A stretch of DNA of 64,000 nucleotides. Source: Stercorarius parasiticus (lineage: Eukaryota; Chordata; Aves; Charadriiformes; Stercorariidae). Position 1 is the stretch's first letter; the number at the start of each line of letters is the position of its first letter. The stretch covers positions 37,636 through 101,635 of the forward strand of contig VWZL01002503.1 in NCBI GenBank assembly GCA_013396915.1, given 5' to 3'. The position numbers and the translations under genes were made by a program. Under the pieces are notes generated by a model, which did not search any database, had not been told where the DNA came from, and saw only the letters and a program-made list of their open reading frames with translations. Shown here piece after piece: positions 1-12,800 of the stretch.

Positions 1-1383
1 GGGGGGGGGAAGCAAAAACCAAACCAAAACAACCCCCCAAAAAGCCTTTTCCAAGAATTTTCAAAATCTCCCAGACCTTATTCACCCCACCATGCCAAGG
101 CTGAAAACATTGACCTGTTTCACGGCAGCCTCTTGAGGGCACTTTGCTATGAAAGCGTAGTAAGACCAGAGCTGCACTGGGCGGTTGTATCCCAGCCCGC
201 TGTTGCCAGTGCAGAAAGCTCCACATGGAGGAGCGAGAGTATTTCGGCTGAACCACCAGACACAGTCAATGCCAGGAATTGTGTCAGATACCTCCAGATT
301 GTTTTCCTGGTGGGATAGACCTGCCAGGCAGGGAAATGGGACAAGAGACATTAAGGTCCTTTTGAATTCTCCCTGTTATTCCTGGCTGTTCCAGCAAGCC
401 CAGAGATGTGGGAGGAACCTAGGGAAAACCTCGTTTTCCTGCAGATTTAGCCTTTGCGGAGCAAAACAGCCCAAGAGCTGAGCCGTGTCACATTCACTGC
501 TTTGTTTCTGGAGCAAAAAAGGGGAGGGATGATGTACTGGTTCCTTCTCCCTGTATCCTCCGCAGGTGTGAACCTGTTCAGTCAAACATGGCAAAGCCAA
601 GCAGAGATGTCAAAACAGGTAGGACAGGTCTGGAAAATTTATGAAAATAAATGGTTTAAAGAAAAGCAGGCTGTGAACAGCCCAACCATAGCGCAGAGGA
701 GACCAGCCAGAGCAGGTCCTTAATAGAAGAGCCCAATGAGGGTCTCCAAGGGCTGCTGTGATTTACCTGGCAGCCTGGGTCTGACACGGCTGAGAAACTC
801 CAGAGAGGAGAAGTGTCAATAATGGGCTCAGGAGCCTGTAGGACCATGGTGCTGAGGACACCCGGGATGGAGTCCCAGTGTCTGTCCCGGACAGGGAAAC
901 TGATGGTGAGGGGAGCACAGTGAGGGCCGCCTGGATGGGAGGGCTTGAGGGCCAAGCGTCTGACACCCTCTCCCTTTGAAACCAATTCAGAGCTAAAGAG
1001 AATCACCCCTGGCACAGGGAGGTGTCCGTGGCACAGGCAGCCTCACAACCTGAGCACCTGGACAATGGCTAATCGCCCTTTCTGGCCATCACCCTTCTCC
1101 AGCACACTCACTCCCTGACGCTCCTTCTCTCAGCATCATGAGCATCAAACCAGGATGGGGGCTCTGGAGGTGCTGGCTCGTGGCTGCCCAGGGCCCTCGA
1201 GCGGTGCCTGTGGCAGGGGATGGTGACACCAGTGCTTTGCTGTTTGCTTTGTTGCAATGCACCGTCTGATGGAGGGAGTTTGCAGAGGACAGCAGCACCT
1301 TTCCCTAGGGCTAACGTGCTGTTGCATCTAACAAACACAGCAAATTTCGGTATAAATTAGAGAAACCCGTTCTCTTAACAATA
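1..1383. other. Intergenic, no gene recognised
   Basis: No open frame here resembles a known protein and no exon-like block with splice sites stands out on either strand. The first 40 bases are a G run followed by A/C-rich simple sequence. The stretch ends at the 3' tip of a CR1 fragment. Confidence 0.6.
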
Positions 1384-2251
1384 CCACAGAATCACATAGG
1401 ATCATAGAATGTGTTGGGTTGGAAGGGACCTCTAAAGGCCATCTAGTCCAACCCCCCTGCAGTCAGCAGGGACATCTTGAACTACATCAGGTTGCTCAGA
1501 GCCTCGTCCAGCCTGGCCTTGAACACCTGCAGGGATGGAGCCTCCACCACCTCTCTGGGCAACCTGGGCCAGTGTCTCACCACCCTCAGTGTAAAGAACT
1601 TCTTCCTAATGGCTGATCTAAACCTGCCCTGCTCTAGTTTAAAGCCATTGCCCCTTGTCCTATCGCTACATGCCCTTGTAAACAGCCCCTCCCCATCCTT
1701 CCTGTAGGCCCCCTTCAGGGACTGGAAGGGGCTCTGAGGTCTCCCTGGAGCCTTCTCTTCTCCAGGCTGAACACCCCCAACTCTCTCAGCCTGTCCCCAG
1801 AGCAGAGGGGCTCCAGCCCTCCCAGCATCTCCGTGGCCTCCTCTGGCCCCGCTCCAGCAGGTCCATGTCCTTCTTGTGCTGAGGGCTCCAGAGCTGGACA
1901 CAGCACTCCAGGTGGGGTCTCACCAGAGCAGAGCAGAGGGGCAGAATCACCTCTCTGGATCTGCTGGCCACGCTTCTTTTGATGCAGCCCAGGATGCGAT
2001 TTGTTGGCTCATGTCCAGCTTTTCATCCACCAGGACCCCCAAGTCCTTTTCCACAGGGCTGCTCTCTGTCACACCATCCCCCAGCCTGTGTTGATAACGA
2101 GGGTTGTCCTGACCCAAGGGTAGGACCTTGCACTTGGCCTTGTTGAACTTCATAAGGTTTGCTCGGGCCCACCTCTCCAGCTCATCCAGGTCCCTCTGGA
2201 TGACATCCCATCCCTCTGGCCTGTCAACCACACCACTCAGCTTTGTGTCAT
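1384..2251 (-). mobile_element. CR1 LINE fragment, 3' part, 5'-truncated
   Basis: Read on the minus strand the fragment enters ORF2 just inside the reverse-transcriptase motif C region (DTKLSG near 2250), continues through the block with [13 protein letters not shown] (about 2110-2160) and the LVRPHLE block (about 1910-1940), and ends in the typical CR1 3' UTR. The 3' tip contains the CATAGAAT signature (complement of ATTCTATG) near 1405-1412. The frame is broken, so this is a dead copy. 5' truncation with a retained 3' end is the normal result of CR1 retrotransposition. Confidence 0.95.
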
Positions 2252-3429
2252 AATAGTATGAATACCAGTTTATAAAGATATCTAAATCCTGTTTCTCTCA
2301 CATTTTACAGCACTGGTATTTTTTCTTTCCCATTTTCTCCATGTCCATGGTTCCTTTGGGGCCCTACTCCAGCTCCTGCTGGCTAGTGGCTGCTGGTGTG
2401 GCACCAGCCACAACACTGGGATGCCTGACCTCAATTCCTACTGGAAGCACCCGCTTCCCCCACAGCACCAGACAAGTCAAGCACACAGGACCTCTTGGTT
2501 CTGACGCAGAAGAGCTGGACGTCCCTGTCCCATGGGGATGCTGCTGGGGAGAGGAGATGGACTGATGCTTCTTGGCTGTGTGCAAAGCTAGCAGTGAGAG
2601 CGAACACCGTGTTTGGGGAGTTTTTATTTTGTTCCTGTTCAGTAACAGCGTTTGCTCTGGAGTTTTTATGTTGTCCCAAATCTGCGTTCTTTACCTGGTG
2701 CATGAGCCAATAACACACAGGGCAGAGGTATTTCCAAGTTTGTTCCATTAATGTGTGATGTGCAGAAAGGGTGCTCGTCCCAAAATGGGAGCACACCTTA
2801 GTTTCAAAAATTTCCCTTTTTATATTGGGAATATATATATATTTTATAAATACTGATTATTACATATTCTAACAATTAATACATGTTCATTGTTACTCTC
2901 TTTAATGATAGGTGGAGATTTCTTCACTTCCTATGTAAATTAGCGTGCAGACTCTGTTTTCTTCTTCCATTGTTCTCTTTGGAGTAGGTGGTATCATTTG
3001 GGTCCATCGTCCATGAGTCAGTGGTCGCCATCTCTCCCTGCCAAAATTACCTTTTTCCTACTTCTCTAATCTTGTCAGTTCCAGGTGGCTTTCTCGGTTT
3101 GCTGACCAGGCCTACAGTTCATCACTCTCTTGACAGGGACGTCCTGCTTATCAACAGAGATACATTGTCTAGTAGCTAGTTCCTTAATTTAATCTTAGAT
3201 AAATCGCGTCTCATTACTATTTCTCTATAAATGATCAAATGGGGTTGGGGCTGTATAGAGGACTTTCAGCAGCAGCGGCAGGTTCCCTTGGTTGCTTCAA
3301 TTACATGTTATGTTTCATTTTTCTAGTTAATATCAGTTTGACTACAACATTTAGGGGTGTGAGGTCTGCAGGTTAAAGAGAGCCACTTGCTGTTCTGCAC
3401 CGTTACCGGCTCTTTGAGGGGCCAAAACC
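2252..3429. other. Intergenic, partly AT-rich, no gene recognised
   Basis: The region 2810-3360 is clearly AT-richer than the rest of the window (for example the TATATATATTTTATAAA run near 2830-2850). No coding similarity was recognised. It ends where the CpG-rich SAPCD2 promoter begins. Confidence 0.55.
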
Positions 3430-3775
3430 CGGCTGTCTGAGGCTGGTTATCACCACCGGCAGCAGAAGCACCCATCGCAGGCGGTTCTGCCGGTAAAGAC
3501 GGGGCTCTGCGAGAAATGAGGGTTTGTACCGAGGGGGGAGATGGACACCGGCCAGCGCGGCGCTCCCCGGGCGGAGGTCACCGAGCCGTTACCGGGGGTG
3601 CAAGGGCTCGGATGGTGGCGGGATGGAGGAGGAGACACCTCCATGAGCCGGCCCCGCTCTCGGCCAGGGTGGTGGGGGTGTGTGTCCCGGTCCCTCTGGA
3701 GGGACCCCTCGCCCCCCGGCCCGGCCGAGAGCGGGGCGGACGCCGCGGAACTCAAACCGCAGTCCTGCCCCTCAG

Positions 3776-3841
3776 CCAATGGCCAGCGCCGCAGCCCACC
3801 ACCAACCAATGAGAGCGCGGAGCCTCCCGCCTCCAACCAAT
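3776..3841 (+). promoter_or_regulatory. SAPCD2: Three evenly spaced CCAAT boxes (NF-Y type)
   Basis: CCAAT occurs at 3776-3780, 3806-3810 and 3837-3841, all in the same orientation and spaced 30 and 31 bp, about three helical turns. The last is 59 bp upstream of the SAPCD2 start codon. CCAAT pairs with about 30-33 bp spacing bound by NF-Y are a hallmark of TATA-less G2/M promoters. That agrees with reports that SAPCD2 (p42.3) is cell-cycle regulated. NF-Y binding here is inferred. Confidence 0.7.
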
Positions 3842-3899
3842 AGAAGCGCGGGGAGGGCGGGGCGGCAAGTAACGCTCGGGAGCGGCGGCGGCGGCGGCG

Positions 3900-6800
3900 A
3901 TGGCCCCGGAGCGCGGCGACCGGTCGCTCCCCCCCACCGGTACCGAGGGCCTCCCCCGGGTGTTCCTGCAGAGCCTGCGGACTCTTTTCGATATCCTGGA
4001 TGANCACCTTCGAGCGGTTCGTCCTGGGGCTGCGCGCTGCCCTGCCCGGTGCCGACCCCCCGCTGGAGAGCGGCGGAGGGCGGCGGAGCGCGGAGAAGCC
4101 GCCGAACCCGCGTGGTGCCGAGGAGCGGCGGGGGAAGAGCGGCGGGCAGCGGGAGCTGGGGCACGGCCCGCACCGCGGCCGAGGTGAGCTGGGAGCGGGG
4201 GTGGGGAGGAACCTGCCCGTCTCGGTACGGGCGTCGCCGGAGCGTAGGCAGCACCGGAGCGCGGGCATCGCTGCAGTGCGGGCAGCACCATTGCCGGAGT
4301 CTACAGACGCGCTGGGGGCCTGGGGCTCGCTCGGGTCCCGCGGCGGCGCAGCCGTGTTCCTTCCTCTGGGCTTAAACCAGCAGCAAGCTCTTCCCGCAGG
4401 CCTGGTGTGAAACTCCCCAAAAGTTCCTGCTGGTTTTAGTTTGGGCTGTGGTGGGCTTTGAGCCGACGCGCAGGTAACGCAGGGTGGCGAGCGTGCTGCT
4501 CCCCTCTCTGCCTCGGGGTTGTGCTTCCCTTCGCATCTCTCCTCGCGTGGGTGCTTGTCTGTTTATAGTGGTGATAAGAAGAATTAAGGGCTTTACCATA
4601 ACATGTCCGTGGCTGTCGCCTGGCGCAATGTCTGTAGGTGACCTTTCTCGGGGGTGGGTGGTCTCGGGGATTCGCAGGGCCTCCGAGAGCTGAGCAGCTT
4701 TGCTGGAGCAAGAGCTGTGGTCAGGGGGCAGCCCCGTGCTCGAGTGGGCTCCATGCTGTGGGTCGGCCCCCTCAGAAAGGCTTGGTTCACCATTTCGTCT
4801 AAGTTTTGGACCAAAAAAAAATAGCGAAACCTGATGCAACTTTTTTGTTTGGATAATTCTGCAGCACTATTTATGATAATAAATAATTAAGCAATAATTA
4901 AATGGGAAAGCGGCACCAGGGAGATGTGCTTTGCTGTCCCCAAGCACTGTCCAGGTGGCCAGGCCAGGGCTCTGTCTGCAGAGCTCACCACCAGGTCCCT
5001 GGGGACTCTGTCCCTTCCTCGGGAGCTGGGGTCCCTGTGTGGGGTCTGCCAGGCCCCCTTACCCCTGGGTAGCACACTGACCTTGGCAAGGGGAGACTGT
5101 CACCGCATCTTGATTTGTGGCTGGGGAGTCAGAGCAGTTATAAGGAAACCAGGCTTCTGGACTTATCTGGTATAGGTAATAATTCTTTATCTAGAGTTGT
5201 GGCTTTGAGATCTACGGACACAAAGGTCCGTGTGAGGAGCTGGTGCTTGTTATTGCAACACTTGAGCGTGATGACTTCCTCTGCCTTGGGAAAGTTGTCT
5301 GGGCTGGTTTGCTTTCTCTTCCCACCCATTCCCTCCCAGTCCCTTCTTCTGCTAGGTGGAGAAGAAACTGTGGCGGAGGTTCTCTGCTTTCTGTTTTGCC
5401 TCCAGACTAGTCACTGGAGCTTCATCTAAGGGAATATTATTAAGCAGGTTGGCTCTTCTGTTGTCAAGAGTGTAAATCTGGAAAAACCTGAAAAAAAATC
5501 CTGCTTGGTAAATAAACAGCAAATTGAAAGCTCTGCCCTGGAAAGGAGCAAGCAGATGTCTACGGCAACTTTCTGGTTGCTGAGATCTTTCCATTGTAGG
5601 CTGATGTTATGCTGATGTCTGGAGCCTGCGGGCAGGGTTAGTGCCTCAGCCCTTGCTGCCAGCTTCCCTCAGTACAGGGCAGTATTCTGGCAACAGGCCT
5701 GAACTTCAGGTTGATTCAGCAGCTTAGTGAACGTTACAACTCAGCCCTTATTCTATCTCTTTGAGCTCCAGATCCTGCACAGCTGCCCAGTGTGCCCTGC
5801 CACCGCGGAGGGTTTCCTGGGGAACGGTTGAATGGGTAGATGTTCCCCTCAGCTGGCTGTGAGGGAGCTGGGCACTGCCGTGGCAGGACACAGCTCTTTC
5901 TCGCTGTGGAGAAATGTGCTGAGAGCTGCCCATGGGTCCAGGAAGCCCTGTCTCCATTAAGATTACATCGCTGGGGCTCGAGGCTGCTCTGAGCCTCCAG
6001 GTGCATGAGGTAGCTTCTGTAAGAACCCAACCAAGGGCAGGGAGATGGTGTATCAGTGCTCATCAGCTGCAAAGAGTCTGAGTAAACTCCCTGTCTGTGT
6101 TTTGGGGGAAGGAGGTGGTCACAGGATGCCACCCTAGCTCTGCTTCCCAGTCCAGGGGGGCATCTGCATGTGTCAGAGGTGATTTGGATGCGAATTGTGG
6201 CAAGAGGGCAGAAGCTGGGTCCAGGTGATCCTCCTGGTGTGTCCAGGGGTGCAGTGAGCCAGTGGGACAGCTATTCTGTCCCCTCTTCCCTGTTAACCTC
6301 CACTAGCATATGGGCAGAAGTCCTTTTGAAGAAGTCCCTGCTCAGCGTCAGCTTCCAGAAGCTCTCATCAGCCTGGTGGTGCTGGAGCAGCCCATGAGCC
6401 AATGCTGGGCACCAGCCTCAGTTGCTGGGGAGCCAACAGCACCCAACAAGCACAAGGGCAGTGAGGTGAGCCCGGACATGGAAGTCACCATGATCACTTT
6501 CCTACCACTGGTGCCTAGGTGGCCTGTCACGGCAGCATCCGAGTGTCTAGGTGTTGCGGATCTTTACCCTTGTGGTTCCTCTGAGAGCTGAGACCTGGGG
6601 AAGTTAAGACACAGAGCAGAAGATGCCTTGCCTAGGAGGTTGGTGGTGGACCTGGGCACTGCCTCCTCCCCCAGCACAGCATTGCCTCTGCTGCTGGGGC
6701 GGCCTGGCTCTAGCAGCTGCCTGGAGAGCTGGTGGCTCCGGCAGGAGGAGGGGATGGTTTGTAGGTAGCTGTTATTGTCTGGGCCATTGCCAAGGACAGG

Positions 6801-9800
6801 GATGCAAGTGTGTAAAACACCCACGAGGTGTCATGGTCCTGGGCACTTGCACTGGCTGGTGAACGTTGGGCTCGGGCCCTGCAGGGACAGAGAGGCTCTG
6901 GGGGGGGAGTAGGCCAGCCCATATCTCGTGGCAGGGCCTCTTCCACCTCTGGTGAGCTGGTCCTGCTCTTTGCCTAAGAAGAACTGATCCCAGCTCATTA
7001 GCGGTGTCCTGTTTTAGCTACTACATTGTCAGCTCAGGTGCACAGAGCTCAGTTGTTTGACCAGGGAGCACCTTCTTACCACAGGCTCTGCTCATCCCAG
7101 CCTGGCATTTCCAAGTAACAGCAGCAAAAACCTTTTTAACGTGTTGTTTCTACCCTGCAGCTCTTCCCAGAGGTGCTCCTGGCTTTCCTTTGGGATTCTG
7201 CCTTTTGAAGCTACCCTTGGGTTTGGGGCTGTTCCTCAGGTTCCCAAGCAGGATGTGCTACAGGTCTGCTAGGAGAACATGTATGTGGTTGCACCGGTCT
7301 TGCTGGGTTCCTCCCAGGTAGATATGGGCGCATGAAACCAAAGACAGTTGGCAAAACAGATGAGTGGGCGATGTCAAAGTCTTTGTGTTTATTGACGTGC
7401 TGGAGATCTGCCTATGCCGGACCACTTGCTGGTAGGAGCAGTGGGATGCTGTGATGGACAAGAAGGAGCGCCAAAAAGTGGCAGGCTGAGCGAGGCGCTT
7501 GTGTAGCGTTCCCTGCTGAGAGTCCAGCTCCCGTTGCAGAACTGGTGCAAATGTGGCAGTGCAGGCAGTCCCGGTGTGGGGCAGCTCTCCCAGACCTCGT
7601 TGCCTTCAAGGTGAGGGGTGGCTCCTGTGGCCATGGCTGCCCTCTCTTGCCTCATCTCCCTCTTCCATGGTGTTCATCTCCGTGAGACTTGTGGAGGAGC
7701 AGGTGGCAGTGTGCCCTGTCCCAGGACTCGCAACCCTTTGTGCCTGCACAGCAGGGAACAAACAAGACCTGTGCCAGGCAGCTCTGGCGCCTGGGAGCCA
7801 GTGTGTGCCCAGCCCATGGGAGAAGGATGTGGAGATGAGTGGGGGTGCCTGGCAGATACATGGGGAGCGGTCCCAAGGAGATGTTTTCCCCAGCTGCCTC
7901 AGTGTCTGGCTTCGCTTGCTCTTGTTTGAAAGCCAGGTTGGGAAAGAAACTCTTGAGGAAAGCTGTGCGGTGAGCTGCAAGCGCGAGGGGGTAAGCACGA
8001 GGCAGGGTCTGCTGGGGACTCGGCAGGGGACCGGGGCAAGAAGGGAGGTGCGGCAGGCTTGCTGCCTGGGCATGTCTGGGGAGGGTGCTGGCTGCACCCT
8101 CAGCTGCACAGGCGTCAAGGCAGAGCTCGGCCAGCTTGGCCAGAAGTGGGGATGTGAGCTGGCTTGGCTGGGGCTGCAGGGCTGTGTTTCTGGCGAGTTT
8201 GCCTGGGTGGGTGGTGCGGGGCTTGTACTGACTTTTCCGCAGGTGCCCAGCCAATACCTGGTTTGGTGTACAGGCAGCACAGGCAGGGGGTGTCTGATCC
8301 AGCCTGAAACCTGACGGTATGAACTTAATCTGCAAAAATAGGTTATGCATGGATTTGCACCAGCGTCATGTGTTTGTAGTAGATCTGTCTTTTGCAAGAT
8401 AGGATGTTGGGATTTTAATAAAACTTTGGAAAACCTACAGCCTGATTTACTCTGTGGTTAGCCCACAGATACGGGGTCTGGGGGGGGGACATCTGCATGG
8501 CCAAGTGCATCAGCGAGCAGGAGCTGCCTTCAGGAGGAGCTGGGTTCCTGGCAGAGCCTGTGCCACCCAAGTGGGAGTCCGGGGTCCCATGAGGACAGGA
8601 GGAGGGTAGGCATTATCACTCGTGGCTTAGTTGCCTGTGCTGGGACTGAATCAGCATTGCCTGGAAGCTGCCTGCTTTTTGCAGAAGATGACCACTGAGG
8701 TCTGTTGCCAGCCTGGCACAGCCAAGCCAGTCGCTGCTGAAGCCTGCCCTGCCCGTACAAAGACGTGAGCAGGTGCTCGGGCCGGTGCTTTGCTCAGCTG
8801 CTCCCTGCCATGTCTGTTTGCAAGACCACCCTGCAGATTGTCCCATAGAAGTGGCCTTGGGGAGGTTTTTGTTGCCAGCAGCTGGTGGCCTCATGCTTTC
8901 TTCTCTTACAGGCAGTGATGCTAAGGCTGCTGCGCAGTCCCAGGGAGATGGCAGCCATCCAGGAACTGGGGACACTCGGAGGCATCAGAGGGGACGTGCA
9001 GAACACCGCAGACACACCATCACCAATGGTGTGGACTTCAGCATGGTAAGGGGACAGCCCTGTCATGGGCTCCAGCAAAAGGGCCCATGGTCCCTGCAGG
9101 AAGGTGGACTGCAGGGGTCCCTCACTGGTGACACCAGCTCTATTTGGGCTGTCGCTCCCCCCTGCCCACCCTGCATGCGTGACCTGTGTGGTGTCAGGCA
9201 CATCCTGATATTTTGGATGCAAAGCTCCACTGATGTATGTGAAGGTACAGCTGAGCGGCTTTCTGTCCCAAATAGGGCTAGACAGGGAGGAGGCACATGT
9301 TGCCCTGCCTTCCCCTGGAGAGGGGTCAGCCCATGGCGCCAGCGTTTGACTGCGTGGGTGCCTTCCCCCGGGCAAAAACTTGGGCAGGAAAGGGCAGACG
9401 TGTAGGTGTAGCAGCAGGTGGGTCTCTGGGCCTTCCAAGCACTCCAGCGGTGGTTGGGTATGCTCTGCACTGGCGAGTGGTGGTGCCGGGCTGTGTCCCC
9501 TGCCAGATGTTCCCTGTAGGGCAGGGCTCAAGCATGCTGATCCTCTGGGCTCCCAAGAGACCTTTTGCCAGTAATACAGAGAAATCAACATTGAATTTAG
9601 CTGGGCAGCCCAGGATGGAGGGATCTGCTCCCCTCTCCATCCCCGAGTGGAGAGGTTTGGATCAGATTGCCTGGATGAAGGGATCTGCACTGCTCCCAAG
9701 TGGGATGGAGGAGCTGCCTGGGCATGTTGCCCACAAGCTCAAGCTAACTTTTCCTGGGAAGAGAGCTAGGCCCCAGCCTGCAGGATGAGTGATTGGTGGG

Positions 9801-12800
9801 ATGAGCTCTGGCGGGTGTCGGAGCTGCTGCTGAGGCTGTGACTGTCACCTCTACACTTCTGCTCCTCATGCCCTGGTGTCCCTAGCTCCCTGAGGCCAGT
9901 GGAGCTGACTGGTGGCGTGGGCAGCATCGATGACAGCCTGGCGCTGGCCGTGCGGGATGTAACATGCTCTGATGCCTGGCCTGGGGAGGGGAATTTGTGC
10001 ACACACGGTTTGCTGGGCTTGCAGCCATGCGCAGGGTTGGGGTGCTCTTGGGCTGAGGAGTCTCTACTGAGAGGTGCTGGCAAGGAGTAATAAATGTAGA
10101 TGTGTGCATTTGGGGATGGGGGGGGGCTCTGGTTCTCAGGGTTTTGGTGGCTGAGGGTTGCTGCTTGGGAGAGGGGAAGGTCTCTCCTTCCCTGGCAAGG
10201 CTCTTCCCTGTGCATGCAGCTCCAGGCTGGAGCCCATCACTGCCAGGAGCTCAAGGTCCTGCCTGGTACTGGTGATAGGGAGCTGGTGGCCAGCACATCT
10301 CATCAAGAGCTGGGGTCTGTTCCCCAGCACTGCCACAAGCCCCAGGGTGCCACAAGCACTCTTTCCCTGGGCTTGTGTTGCCCTTGCCTCTGCTTGCCCA
10401 AGTTGTTGTGGGGGCAGTGGGAGGGAGGTCCTCTGCCTTTCTTTCCCCCACCCCATGCACCTGAGTGCTGCACTGCCTTTTGCGTGCTCCTCGCCCCAGG
10501 GTCCCTGTCCCTCTCCCGCAGGTGAGAAGCCTTCCCTGGCAGGAGCCTTTGGATACTGACCCCACTTCTGACTGTACAGAGACAGCTGGAACAGGTTTAA
10601 GTCCAGTGAGGACTGAATCCCTGTGCAGGACGGTGCTGTCACCTCCCTGCTGGTGCTGGGAGGACGTTGGGTCCCCCAGAGAAAAGGCACTCAGCTGTGA
10701 TTAGGCTAATTTTCCTAAAGGGGGATGGGATCGGTGGTGTCCATCCTGAATCCCAGAGTGCGCTGGGACGGGTTCATTCTGGGCAGCGAAGCAGGGGTGC
10801 GGGGGCTGTGCTGCAGCCCCAGGCCCCTTTGCGCTACCACAGCTGGTGTCAGCTCAGCTGGTGCTTTTTAGACAGTCCATCATCGATTGGCCTGATTTCC
10901 CCATGGCCACAGGGGGTAGCTGGGATGAGACCTTCCATGAGAGGCTGAGTGCTTTCATTTGTAGGCGGGCCAGGGTACGGCACTGTCCCCTCCCCTTCTG
11001 CCCCGGGGAGCACCAGTGAAGTCCAGCGCTCTGTCTCCGTCTGCCCCCAGAGCATCCCATCCTTTGTGAGATACCATCCGTCCCCGCACCCGGCAGAGCT
11101 GCCGATGTCCCACTGCTCTGTGGGATGCTACCTCTTCCTCCGGTCACGGTGCTGGCCAGCAAGCCTGGTGGGACTAGGGCAGGCCAGGCAGCCGCAGGAT
11201 GCAGCCCGAGCTGGGTGGGGGTCCTTGCCACATACAGCACCTTCTTCATGCCCCTCGGCAACAGCCTGTGTAGCACCAAGGCTCTGCGCTTCTTCCTGTG
11301 GGTACGGTAAAGCGTGGCTGGTGTGGGGTGGTGGGGTGGCTTCGGGACTGGCAGTGGGGGCGGGGAAGCGCTGGTAGCCTGTAAAAGGTCTTGGTATGGT
11401 CTCCCTTGTCCCCAGGAGTGGGGATCTGTTCAGGGTCACTTCTGAGCTGAATTGCCTGTTTCTAGATGGTCTCCAAAGCAGCAGGAGAGATTACTGAGCA
11501 TCCAGCAGCTTCTGGGTGATCAAAGTCCCACTGGTGCCCAGAGGAGACTCTCCTGGAGCCCAGTCTGTGCTGTGAGCGGTGGAGGCCAGGCTGTGTTGTG
11601 GCAGAGGCAGCAAGGCAGGCAGCTCCAGGGTCCCTCGGAGGTGAAGCAGAGGAGGGAGCAGACTGGTGGTGAAACAGGGCTATACATTTTCCCCTGGCTT
11701 CCAGTCTGCACATTTAGCTTGCCTGCTTGCTGAAAGCCATGTGTGTTTGTGCTGCTGGCTGATGGGGGGAATTGGGGGATTTGGGGAGCAGCTGCAGGCC
11801 CTGCTCTTGCTGCATCTGAGGTGGAGAAACCTGCTTTTGCAGTGGGGAGCAGGAGGGTGGACTGTCCTTGGCCTGCTTCGGTTGTTCTCCCAAACCAGAG
11901 AACTCTTCCCCCAGAGCAGCATCAGGCAGCACCCCTCATCTCACTCCTCTGCAGCTTTATGTGGGGAGAGGGGCTGGGACCTTGGCTTGTATCCATATCC
12001 CTCTGCACCTCGTGAAGAAGCCAGCTCCTGGGGCTTGACAAAGCCTTGGTGGTGAGGGGGTGATGTCTCTGTGTGCTCTGTTCTGCAGCTGAAGCACATG
12101 AAGGAGCTGGAGCAGGAGAAGGATTTCCTGCTGCAGGGTCTGGAGCTGGTAGAGCGCGCCCGGGAGTGGTACCACCAGCACATCCAGTTCATGCAGGAAC
12201 GCCAGAGGCTCCTGGGGAAGAACAAAACTAGTGCTGTGAGTCAGGGGCTTGTTCTTGGGGTGGGTCTGGGGCTGCTCTGTGGGTCTGGAGAACTGGGCTG
12301 GGACTTGGCTGGAGCTGGAGCCAGCCCTATGGTAACCCCCAACATCATCTTCCTCCCCATCCTCAGGAATCCCTCCCTGAGGGCAGCCAGAGCCACCTGG
12401 GGTGCCTGCTCCCCAAGCTGCAGGAGGTGAACCGCTGCCTGGGTGACCTGCTCTCCACCGCCAGCAAGGTGAGAGCAGCAGATGAGCAGCATGTGGTTGT
12501 TTGTGTGAGCTTGGGACCCATCCTGTCCCCCCGCTTATGCTGGTGGCTGGGCTGACATTGGAGCTGCCGCAGTTCCCCTGGGCTCTGGGGAGGTGACTTT
12601 GCTCTTTGGGCAAGATGGGGGACGGCCAAGAGGACAGCACAGCTGATGCCAAGCTGGGCTGAAGGACACTCAAGGCATTTGGGGGACTAAAGGAGATCCC
12701 CAAAAAGATGTAGCCGTTGTCAAGTGAATAAGGAAACCATCCTGCTGAGGTGCTGAGTCAGCCCTCCTAGAGCTGGCCTGCCGGGCTCCTGGCAGGAACT

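Larger units (their letters stand above)
3430..4330 (+). promoter_or_regulatory. SAPCD2: CpG-island promoter of SAPCD2
   Basis: From about 3430 the base composition shifts sharply to GC with dense CpG, covering the first exon and the start of intron 1. There is no obvious TATA box. A GGGGAGGGCGGGGCGGC stretch at about 3850-3866 offers GC-box (Sp1-type) sites just upstream of the ATG at 3900. Island limits were judged by eye. Confidence 0.75.

Noticed and set aside
3900..4187. SAPCD2 as a pseudogene because of the exon 1 frameshift
   Set aside because: The shift coincides with an N and a missing conserved block, and the other five exons are intact with good splice sites.
7553..8397. 253- and 263-residue ORFs on opposite strands as a nested gene
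   Set aside because: They overlap each other inside SAPCD2 intron 1, have low-complexity composition and no recognisable domain.
8410..8425. AATAAA as a gene end
   Set aside because: It sits in SAPCD2 intron 1 with coding exons continuing downstream. A second AATAAA near 10090 in intron 2 was rejected for the same reason.
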